64,000 nt of DNA, from the NCBI GenBank assembly GCA_023974075.1, contig JAMFTG010000059.1, positions 50,001-114,000 of the forward strand. The letters are read 5' to 3'. The translations under genes and the position numbers were made by a program. Shown here piece by piece: positions 37,901 to 49,900 of this stretch (position 1 is the first letter of the stretch; each line of letters starts with the position of its first letter). This stretch comes from Chaenocephalus aceratus (Eukaryota; Chordata; Actinopteri; Perciformes; Channichthyidae). Under the pieces are notes generated by a model. The model made no database searches, was not told the origin of the DNA, and was given only the letters and a program-made list of their open reading frames with translations.

Positions 37901-40900
37901 TACTTTCTACTTCTTACATGTTGAACTCAAATACCTGTACTTTCTACTTCTCACATGTTGAACTCAAATACCTGTACTTTCTACTTCTCTCATGTTGAAC
38001 TCAAATACCTGTACTTTCTACTTCTCACATGTTGAACTCAAATACCTGTACTTTCTACTTCTTACTTGTTGAACTCAAATACCTGTACTTTCTACTTCTT
38101 ACATGTTGAACTCAAATACCTGTACTTTCTACTTCTTACTTGTTGAACCCAAATACCTGTACTTTCTACTTCTTACATGTTGAACACAAATACCTGTACT
38201 TTCTACTTCTTACATGTTGAACTCAAATACCTGTACTTTCTACTTCTCTCATGTTGAACTCAAATACCTGTACTTTCTACTTCTCACATGTTGAACTCAA
38301 ATACCTGTACTTTCTACTTCTCACATGTTGAACTCAAATACCTGTACTTTCTACTTCTCTCATGTTGAACTCAAATACCTGTACTTTCTACTTCTCTCAT
38401 GTTGAACTCAAATACCTGTACTTTCTACTTCTCACATGTTGAACTCAAATACCTGTACTTTCTACTTCTTACATGTTGAACACAAATACCTGTACTTTCT
38501 ACTTCTTACATGTTGAACTCAAATACCTGTACTTTCTACTTCTTACATGTTGAACACAAATACCTGTACTTTCTACTTCTCACATGTTGAACCCAAATAC
38601 CTGTACTTTCTACTTCTTACATGTTGAACTCAAATACCTGTACTTTCTACTTCTTACATGTTGAACTCAAATACCTGTACTTTCTACTTCTTACATGTTG
38701 AACTCAAATACCTGTACTTTCTACTTCTTACATGTTGAACTCAAATACCTGTACTTTCTACTTCTCTCATTTCCCAAACAGCTGGTTCCTTTAGTCTGAA
38801 TGTGTGTTGGTGCGTGATCATTATTCTTTAGAGTCACTGCGTGCCTATTGATTTGAACACGATCCGTGTATCCATCACTTCCTGGTCTTCTCTAAAGAAG
38901 AGGGACCAATGGAAACGTTGTCATGTTGCCGTTGTTCAGCATGGAAACATTCATTAGCTAACAATGACATTATTGTTCTATTGATATAAAGGGAGGTCAG
39001 GTACTCTTTAAAACAGCTGCTAGTTATGGGTACTTTTTACTGAAGTACACTTCAAAGCCTCTTTACTTTCACTTGAGTAAAGAACTTTAGTCAGTACTTC
39101 TACTTTCACCAGAGTATTTTAAAAACGAGTATCTGTACTTCTACTTGAGTAAAGGATGTGTGTACTTTTGCCATCTTTGTTGAAAACACAAATGCATAGA
39201 GTTCTTATCTACCTATTTCTTGTTTCCAGGCGGTGGATAATTCGAGCGTGGTGCTGCCGGCTTCAGTCGAGGTCATCATGAACCGATGGATCCTTCAGAT
39301 GGGATTCCCCGTCGTCACCATCAACACCGAGACGGGACAAATTACCCAGAAGCACTTCCTGTTGGACCCCGAATCTGTAGTGGACCGACCCTCAGAGTTC
39401 AAGTAGGAACATTTGACTTATACCTAATTTATGAATCAATAAGGGAAATGTATTCTGGTCTACAATGCATCACCCACATAGGCCCAAAACACACGAGCAA
39501 AACCTGGACCTACACTGAAAAAACTGAAACGTTGGCTTCAAAGGTCCCATGCCATGGCCATTTCCACTGATCATAAATCCATTGCTGAGGTCTACTAGAA
39601 TAGATTTATACTGTGCACTGTTCCAAACTCACATTGGTTTCGCAAACAGCATCTCTGTGTATTCACTCTCTCCACTAAACGGCTCGCTGCAGCTCTTGCC
39701 CCGCCCTCCCTGTGAGCCCAGTGTGCTCCGATTGGTCGGGACCAGTCAGGACGTTGTGAATCGCGCTGAGCTCCGTGGAGGTGTGATTTCCTTGTTTAGC
39801 GATACAAAGCGAAACACAGCCAAACTCACCCTGAGCACACACAAAGTCACAGCCGAAGTAACAACAATAAGTGTGGCTTGATATCGAGTAAGAAAAAGGT
39901 TGATAGACGCTGTGAGAATGGGTCTGCGGAGAGAATTTCACCGCGATCCCAACTGTCTGTTATCAGCCTGCAGCCAGGGAGGAGAGATTGGTCCGTGGAT
40001 TGGTCAATTTGGACCAATCAGCGGGGGCTTAACGTAACGGCTCCGCGGACGTAACGTAACGGCTCCACGGATTGGTCCATTTCGTTCCGGGTACGGATGA
40101 CATCATGCGTACCCGGAAGAATCAAATGGACAGTGACGTATCTCCAACGAGGCGTTTTGGGGAGTTCTTCTCTGTGTTAGAGTTTTACTCTCTACAGGGT
40201 GTACTTTGAGGGTTTTGACTCTGCACACCGTTTACATGCATAAAAACCTTCATAACACACAAGGCAGGGGCGGTTCTAGGGGGGGGCCTGGGGGGGCCAG
40301 TGTCCCCTAACACTGATCTCTGACCCCCCTGTGGCCCCCCTAACAATGAAAAGTTTTTTTGTTTTTTTAAATGTTAAATGTGTTAGTGCAAACATTGCAC
40401 TATAACTTAAGCTGAAGCTAACAGTAATAACTATAAGATCTATCTGAAATAAATAAGTGTACTGAAACAAATACCAATAACTGGATTGCATTGTTTTCTT
40501 ATGCGCAATTACTTCATACTGTCTAGTTCTCTTTCTCGTCCTGCATCTATTGTGCCCCCTCAGAAAATAACTGGCCCCCCAGTCAAACTGGTCTAGAACC
40601 GCCACTGACACAAGGGTACTAACCGGAAAAGCATGACATGGGACCTTTAATTAAATGTATTATGTCAACAAATGCCACGTAATTGATTAGGTTAATATTA
40701 TTGCTTTTAACTAACCTAATACAGTGAGGTGAAATCTGTTGACATAAAAACATTTAATTAAAGTCAAAGTTTCTGCAGTATACAAATGCATTATTGGATG
40801 AAAAAACTATAATAAGGTATTTTAAAATCATAAGGCCCCGTACATTGATAGAGGATAAACAAAGAAATACAGCATTGGGTGATTGCTGACTTTCTAACAC

Positions 40901-43900
40901 GATAATTCCCACATTTTATTTCTAAACTCAGGCTTTATTTCTCACTTCTTTAACATGATGGCGAGCTAGAGACAGCTTTTTCAAATCTCATCTTAATCAA
41001 ATCTTGCAATGTAGTTACGACATATATGTATGTATGTATTTAACCATAACAATCTCATGCACTCTATTATTCTCTACGCTGTTTTTTTAAATGCACATTT
41101 TTCTTTTCTCTGGACGTAGTTATGAGTGGTTTGTCCCCGTCACCTGGATAAAGACTGGAGCAGCTGAACAGTCCTTCTGGCTTGTTCAAAAAGAAGGTGA
41201 GATTTATCTGCAAAGATGATTAACACAATATGATGCTTTTCAGTCGTGGACATTTTTCAAATTCTTTTTTATTAATTTATCTAGTTCAATATTGATGAAG
41301 ACATATTTTTAAAGACAAGGTACAAGAAAACAAAGTAAGTTGAAGCCAGCCAAACATCTTGAAGGTGTTCTTTTTTAACTTTGATTGAAATGGTTGATGA
41401 TAAATCATATTTGAGAGATTGGGATTCAGTCCATTCCCATTTCAACACCAATTACCGATTACACGGCTTAGTCGGCTCTGATTGGTCAACCGCTTAGAGA
41501 TGTGCTTTTAAGTAAGATATCTGAGAACTTCTTCCACCTCTTGAAGGATGAAAGGGAAATGAAAAGGTTAGAAAAGTGTCAAAATAGCTATGATTTCACG
41601 GGAAGACTCGGGGTAGAGGAACGGGAGCATTTGGTTCGGGATATTTCCAAATATCTGGAACAAACTACCAGAAACCTGCGGGTCCGCTGCAACTCTGACT
41701 ACTTTTAAATCCAGGCTGAAGACTTTTCTTTTTGCTTTTAATTGAACTATTCACATCTCACACTGCACTGTCACTTTTATTCATGTACCTGTGTTAATGT
41801 TCTTAATGTCTTTCATTTAGGTGAAGCACTTTGAATTGCCATATAAATAAACTTGCCTCTGATTATCTTCTAATATGCCTCCAGATACGAACCGTAGCAT
41901 GATCACCGGTCCAGATGAGTGGCTCGTGGCCAACATTGACATGAAGGGTTTCTACCGAGTGAACTACGACGCTGCAAACTGGGAACGCCTCCTCGCCAAA
42001 CTGAACTCCAAACATCAGGTACAGTCTCATAATCCGATGGAAAAGTATTGCATTTATTCTGTGGTTTTTAAAATGCCATTACAATCCCAAACACTCAATC
42101 CTTTGTTCACTTTCCAGGATATTCCAGTGATTAACCGAGCTCAAATCATCGATGACGCTTTTAATCTCGCAAGGTGAGGCCATATCTTTTAACAAAGGGT
42201 GTTTTTAAATATTGTCAAAGCTAATTTATTTTGCATATTTTATACACATAGGCAACCCACTGTGCTCTGCAGATTACACAAGGAACAAACAGGAAAACAG
42301 AGTAAAACTAATTAAAAATGTAAAACAAAAAACAAATAATGAATTCAGTTAAAATAAAATATATTTATTTGCAGAATTTTAGCCATTTTAAAACCAGGTT
42401 TTTACATAATGACACTGTTGCTTTCAATTAAAACAACAATTAAATGTTATATTAAATGTAGGCTTAAATTATGTTTTTATGATATTTAAATTATTAGCAA
42501 CAACTTGTTTTTAATGCTTCTGAAAAATACTATTTTTTAATGTATGGTTCACTTTCAATGACTTTTAAACAACGTCAGTCCGAATCATTACGACCAAATA
42601 TTAATTTATTTTCAGAATTTAAACTATTTTAATGCCAGGTTTTTACATAATGACACTCTAACTTACTTTAAGAAAACCAGGCCATACCGAAAGACATATT
42701 CCTCGAACTGCCTAAAAATACTGTATCACTTCCAATGAGTTAAAACACTTAATGAATAGCAAGGTAAACACCTAGGTCTTTAACTTGTCTTAAGTATCAG
42801 CTTTTCTTGCATTTTGTTACAATAATAATGATTTATTATTATTATTAATATGAAGACTTTTTTATTTTTTTTTGTTGAATATACAAATATTACCATGAAT
42901 GTGGATAAATACTCTATTGAACAATACGGTATTCTGTTTTTTTTTTTTTTTTTTTTTTTTTTTAAGCTGTTCGAAATAAAGACTGAAAATGAAAAATAAA
43001 ATAAGATAAAAGCTGAGAAATTATTTTTGGCATTTTCAGAGCGAAGATAGTAAACACCACTCTCAACAATACACAACGCTCACATTTAATCAATAACTAT
43101 AAACTAAAAACCAGGTCATACCAAAATTCCTATTCCTGTTTTTCCTAGAGGCTAAAATGTGTTCCAATAAGATAAAAGCTGAGTAATTATTTTGGGTGTT
43201 TTCAGAGCGAAGATAGTGAACACCACTCTGGCTCTGAGGACCACCACCTTCCTGGATAAAGAGGAGGAATATATGCCCTGGGAGACGTTCAGGAGAAACT
43301 TAAACTACTACTTCCTGATGTTTGACCGCAGCGAAGTGTACGGACCCATGCAGGTCTGTGATGAACGGTCAACATGTGTAAAGCTCTTTCAATGAATTAA
43401 TCCCTGTGCTTATCCCAGAAACCAAATGTGTTTGCAAGGGATTGGTTAATCGTGGGAAAATATAACTGGAATAAAAACGGTCCGATTTTGAAATGGTTTT
43501 TCCATCCCAGGAAAACAAATGTGTTTATAAGGGAAGGCATTGGGAGGATATAGGCGCTTTCACACCGCAGTACTTTTCCCACAAAGGTTCATGAGAAACT
43601 TAGTTCATGAGAACTCTTCTCATGAACTAAGTACAGATCGCGTTCACACCGGAATAAGTCCCTGGGGGAGGATTAGGCAAATGAAGCCATGTTTTCTTTT
43701 GTGTTGCCATAAGTTAGTCTCTCTGCGTTTGTGCGCTGGGCTAATGCTAATGCTAATGCTAATAATGCGAGGATAATAAAATGGCGGCTTCACAAAACTT
43801 TTTGGGAGTTTTACGGGGCGTGGTTTGCAATCCGCCCAGCCAATCAGACATAGGAACCTTTTCCTCCCACGAAAGTCCCTGCTCTCCAGCAGGGACTGAA

Positions 43901-46900
43901 AATGGGGTGGAAAAGGGTTCGGGGTCCGTCTCTTACCAGTGACGTCACGACGTACGACGTAATCACGCATTGTGTGAGCCTCAGTCACGCACTGACTGAG
44001 GCTTTCATAATTCAGGCAGGAACGGGTTAATAAAACACTCAGGGGAGTTTTCCTGAATTTTCAAGCACGAGGCCCTGGGTAAATTAAGAGGCTGATCTGG
44101 GGCACTTTTGTCCACTTTCCCTGGTGCTAGAAACTCAAGTCAGGCATCCCTGGAATCGTCTCAGAGAGCAGATGATCAGTGGGGCCTTCTTTTTACTGAA
44201 ACATGATGTTTCGATGTATATTTCCATTGAAAATGCTAACCGCTAGCCGCAAAGCTAGCATCGCAGCCACACGCTAGGAGTAAGGGAGTAGTAGTGTAAA
44301 CATAATTATGTAAATAACCCAATTTGTGTTCTGTGAAACGGAAAAGGATTATATGGAAACAACATCACACAGAAAAAAGTAATATCTTCTACATATAATA
44401 ACGGACAAAGTAAAGAATGAAGTGTAGGCTATGTTTAAATGTTCGGAATTTGACCGTGTATGATGGTCCTCTTGAGTTGCCGTACAGCCAATGGCGTACA
44501 GCCATTTCTCCGTTTTCATGTTTTTTTAACATGTTTTTCACAAACATTTTCACACGCTACGAGTATAGGAATACTTCAATTTGGTTCGTCATGATCTGTA
44601 GATGTGATTTGCCCGCGAGCACCCCTGGGTAAATTACTGTACAGCCAATCACAATGCGTACAATGCGTGACGTCAAGAGACGGCCCCCGAACACATCGTG
44701 TACCCCGAACACATCGTGTACCGACACCGGCTGTTTTTGGTGTGAACGCGATATTTCGGAATTATATCGGAACTAAAGTGGGAAAAGTACTGCGGTGTGA
44801 ACGCGCCTTATAACTGGAAATATATGCAATGCTGATTAAATCTGTACCTTTTTCTGTATTCAAACATTAACGAAACTTGTCCAATTTCTTTCCTCAGGCT
44901 TACCTGAAGCAACAGGTCGAACCTCTCTTCAATCACTTCAAAAATATCACTGGCAACTGGACAAAGATCCCAGAAAAGCACACCGACCAGTAAGAATATT
45001 AACGTACCGAATATTTAGTAGTGCATAATATATTCAAAAAGGTCTGAGTGCCAATGGGAAGAGATGTTTTTCATGATATGTTTCCTCTCTTCCTCCCTCC
45101 CAGGTATAACCAGGTGAATGCGATCTCCATGGCCTGCAGCACAGGAGTGGACGGCTGCAAGGAGCTGACCAGCGGCTGGTTTGCTGAGTGGATGAATAAT
45201 CCAGCTGTCAACAAGTATGTCAACACATAACAGTTTATATTCCTCAGGGGACGAAGGTAATAGAGTACATTAAATCAAGTAGCGGAAGCTACTCCACAAC
45301 ATTTTGGAAACATGTATGTTGTACTTTTTACAACCCTACATTTATGTATCCTAAACCTGGTAAATGCAATTTTATTTTATTTAAAAAGGACATATTCTAC
45401 TCATGTTCAGGTGTATATCAGTATGTAGTGTCTCTACTTTAAAGAGTCCTCTCCTGCTGATGTTCAGGTGTATATCAGTATGTAGTGTCTCTACTTTAAA
45501 GAGTCCTCTCCTGCTGATGTTCAGGTGTATATCAGTATGTAGTGTCTCTACTTTAAAGAGTCCTCTCCTGCTGATGTTCAGGTGTATCAGTATGTAGTGT
45601 CTCTACTTTAAAGAGTCCTCTCCTGCTGATGTTCAGGTGTATATCAGTATGTAGTGTCTCTACTTTAAAGAGTCCTCTCCTGCTGATGTTCAGGTGTATA
45701 TCAGTATGTAGTGTCTCTACTTTAAAGAGTCCTCTCCTGCTGATGTTCAGGTGTATATCAGTATGTAGTGTCTCTACTTTAAAGAGTCCTCTCCTGCTGA
45801 TGTTCAGGTGTATATCAGTATGTAGTGTCTCTACTTTAAAGAGTCCTCTCCTGCTGATGTTCAGGTGTATATCAGTATGTAGTGTCTCTACTTTAAAGAG
45901 TCCTCTCCTGCTGATGTTCAGGTGTATATCAGTATGTAGTGTCTCTACTTTAAAGAGTCCTCTCCTGCTGATGTTCAGGTGTATATCAGTATGTAGTGTC
46001 TCTACTTTAAAGAGTCCTCTCCTGCTGATGTTCAGGTGTATATCAGTATGTAGTGTCTCTACTTTAAAGAGTCCTCTCCTGCTGATGTTCAGGTGTATAT
46101 CAGTATGTAGTGTCTCTACTTTAAAGAGTCCTCTCCTGCTGATGTTCAGGTGTATATCAGTATGTAGTGTCTCTACTTTAAAGAGTCCTCTCCTGCTGAT
46201 GTTCAGGTGTATATCAGTATGTAGTGTCTCTACTTTAAAGAGTCCTCTCCTTCTGATGTTCAGGTGTATATCAGTATGTAGTGTCTCTACTTTAAAGAGT
46301 CCTCTCCTGCTGATGTTCAGGTGTATATCAGTATGTAGTGTCTCTACTTTAAAGAGTCCTCTCCTGCTGATGTTCAGGTGTATATCAGGATGTAGTGTGT
46401 CTACTTTAAAGAGTTCTCTCCTGCTGATGTTCAGGGTTCTATCAGTATGTAGTATCTCTACTTTAAAGAGTCCTCTCCTGCTGATGTTCAGGTGTATATC
46501 AGTATGTAGTGTCTCTACTTTAAAGAGTCCTCTCCTGCTGATGTTCAGGTGTATATCAGTATGTAGTGTGTCTACTTTAAAGAGTCCTCTCCTGCTGATG
46601 TTCAGGTGTATATCAGTATGTAGTGTCTCTACTTTAAAGAGTCCTCTCCTGCTGATGTTCAGGTTTATATCAGTATGTGGTGTCTCTACTTTAAAGAGTC
46701 CTCTCCTGCTGATGTTCAGGTGTATGTCAGTATGTAGTGTCTCTACTTTAAAGAGTCCTCTCCTGCTGATGTTCAGGTGTATATCAGTATGTAGTGTCTC
46801 TACTTTAAAGAGTCCTCTCCTGCTGATGTTCAGGTGTATATCAGTATGTAGTGTCTCTACTTTAAAGAGTCCTCTCCTGCTGATGTTCAGGTGTATATCA

Positions 46901-49900
46901 GTATGTAGTGTCTCTTCTTTAAAGAGTCCTCTCCTGCTGATGTTCAGGTGTATATCAGTATGTAGTGTCTCTACTTTAAAGAGTCCTCTCCTGCTGATGT
47001 CCAGGTGTATATCAGTATGTAGTGTCTCTACTTTAAAGAGTCCTCTCCTGCTGATGTTCAGGTGTATATCAGTATGTAGTGTCTCTACTTTAAAGAGTCC
47101 TCTCCTGCTGATGTTCAGGTGTATATCAGTATGTAGTGTCTCTACTTTAAAGAGTCCTCTCCTGCTGATGTTCAGGTGTATATCAGTATGTAGTGTCTCT
47201 ACTTTAAAGAGTCCTCTCCTGCTGATGTTCAGGTGTATATCAGTATGTAGTGTCTCTACTTTAAAGAGTCCTCTCCTGCTGATGTTCAGGTGTATATCAG
47301 TATGTAGTGTCTCTACTTTAAAGAGTCCTCTCCTGCTGATGTTCAGGTGTATATCAGTATGTAGTGTCTCTACTTTAAAGAGTTCTCTCCTGCTGATGTT
47401 CAGGTGTATATCAGTATGTAGTGTCTCTACTTTAAAGAGTCCTCTCCTGCTGATGTTCAGGTGTATATCAGTATGTAGTGTCTCTACTTTAAAGAGTCCT
47501 CTCCTGCTGATGTTCAGGTGTATATCAGTATGTAGTGTCTCTACTTTAAAGAGTCCTCTCCTGCTGATGTTCAGGTGTATATCAGTATGTAGTGTCTCTA
47601 CTTTAAAGAGTCCTCTCCTGCTCACAGAGCTCGTATCTCCTTGTTTCCAGGATTAGTCCTAACCTGAAGTACACAGTCTACTGCAGTGCGATCGCAGCAG
47701 GAGGAGAGAAGGAGTGGGAATTTGCTTGGGCCGCATTCAAGAACGCCACCATCGCCTCGGAGGCCGACAAACTGATGTCCGCTCTGTCCTGCAGCAAACA
47801 GCCCTGGCTGCTCAACAGGTCAGACACTCTGAAGCATGCATATCCATTCCTGTAACATGCTTTGAATGCATGATGAGTATTAGCAGCACCTCAGGATTAG
47901 CAACCCAGTCTCACGGCATTTTGTGTTATAGTCACGAAATGTAATATATTGATTCGGGTCACACAGAACGATTTTTTAAAAGCAATGTATTTCTATTGTT
48001 AGTGTGTGTTACGTGTGACTGGGGCACACAAGAAAATGATACGACTGCAGACAAAAAAGGACGGTTCAAAAAAGGCTTTGACTTTAGGTGGTTTGCAGGG
48101 CAATACAAACACTCATAATAAACATGGACTCCAAAAAATGACTTACTAAATACTAACACAACTTACTCGAGCTCAGATATCAACTGGCAGACAAATCACA
48201 AATAATATTTGTAAGGCTCAAGCGCTGGAAGGCTCGACTCTAAATCTCGAAACGATCTGGCACAGAGAAAAACACTCAATGTCGAGGAAGGCTGCTCCAG
48301 AGCCACTATTTCAAGGATGCTCCGTCATGGAGTGCCGCCGAAGGACTGTTCCAATGTCCAGGATACTTGGAATTCTACCGAGGCCGGCGTACTTCGTTGC
48401 GGGAAATTTCGAGGCTGCACATGTGTGGACTCCGGTCTTAAAATCCCCACAATGCTTTGCGCACGGACCAATTTCCCAAATCTTTGGCGGAAAATGTAAG
48501 GCGGGGCTTCTCATATGACGCACACCTGTTAGCCTCTTCCATTCTTCGGTCTCCAAATGCGTGGAGGGATTCTTGCCTCGCTTCTGAAGCAACTGACTCG
48601 GAGATACATGTGCTACCAAGCAAGCGTACTCGACATTGAGAAACACCCACTGATTAAATGCACACACAGGGGCTCAACAGGTGCAAACAATAATAATAAT
48701 AATACATTTATTTTGGGGGGCGCCTTTCAAAACACCCAAGGACACCTTACAGGGTTACAGATTTACAATTTACATTTACAATTTTACCTTACAAATTAAA
48801 ACAGTGGATTTAGTGAAGTATCAGCCGGGGTAAGACAAACAACAGGAAGTTGACTACAAAAGGACACAAAAGGACACAGAAGGACACAGGGTACAGATTA
48901 TAGAGAAAATGCCCGTTTGAACAGGTGGGTTTGGAGTTGGGTTTTGAATGTTGTTATGGAATCAGACTGTCGGATGTGTCGTGGCAGGGTGTTCCAGAGT
49001 CTGGGAGCCGAGCAGCTGAAAGCTCGAGCACCCATGGTTTTGAGGCGATAGCTTGGGACGGTGAGAAGTCCTACGGACGAAGAGCGGAGGGTGCGGGAGG
49101 GGGTGTACTCCTGAAGGAGGTCAGAGATGTAGATGGGGGCAAGGTTATGGACAGCTTTGTATATGAGTAGAATGTTTTTGTAGTCAATACGATAGCGTAC
49201 AGGAAGCCAGTGTAGCTGAGTGAGAATGGGGGTGATGTGGCAGGGCAGGTAATCAGGTCAGTGAGGAACACACAAGGTAGGAGTCGAACTACCTGGAATG
49301 AGAGGGGAGATTAGTGCCAAAGTAAAACAGGAACTGACAAACAGGAAATGCCAGACAACAAAAGGGTTAGCAGACGCGGACTTGACAATATTAACTTGAA
49401 ATAAACAAGGATACAAAACTTACAAATCTGACGAGACACAACAGTATGTTTCGTGCCTGCACCAAACAATAACAAATTAAAAGGAAATAAAGATTTTAAA
49501 AAATACAGATGTCAGTATTCTGAGGCTCTGAGCCGCATTTATTTTCCTCACGGACGGCAAAAAAAGTCCGACGTTATACGATTTAAAATAAAATCAATAA
49601 TCGTGTCTTAATATTGAGTAAGAACATGTTTTTATGAACCCCACAGCTTCCGGTCTTCCGAGACCCGGCCGGACAAAAAGACGTGGTGCAGGCACGAAAC
49701 ACATTACCAATAGAAATGCTTTTAAAAATCGTTCTGGGTGACACGAAGAAAATGGGAAAATCGTTTTGGTGAACACGAATCAATAGATTAAATGTCGTGA
49801 CTATAACACGACATGCCGTGAGACTGGCTTGGATCAAAAGGGGCACGAAGAAGCTTAAAAACGTCTCTGGTCCCCCTCGAGCGTTCATTGCTCATGAAAA

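Larger units (their letters stand above)
47897..49833. mobile_element. Inverted-repeat DNA element of about 1.9 kb with nested repeats, anpep intron 17
   Basis: 'cccagtctcacggcattttg' and onward ('gttatagtcacgaaatgtaa', 'acagaacgattttttaaaag') at 47897-48000 pairs with the inverted sequence at 49700-49833 ('cgtgactataacacgacatg', 'ccgtgagactggct'). The paired ends are over 100 bp. A smaller inverted-repeat element (48276-48640) and a LINE fragment (48690-49240) lie inside. No transposase was found. Confidence 0.65.

Noticed and set aside
45553..47656. Open frames of about 690 and 675 codons on opposite strands
   Set aside because: Both lie entirely in the 57-bp array. A stop-free unit whose length is divisible by three gives such frames automatically. 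There is no start context, domain or splicing support.
48311..48667. 118-codon frame and several overlapping ones
   Set aside because: They lie inside a GC-rich inverted-repeat element, on both strands, with no recognisable domain.
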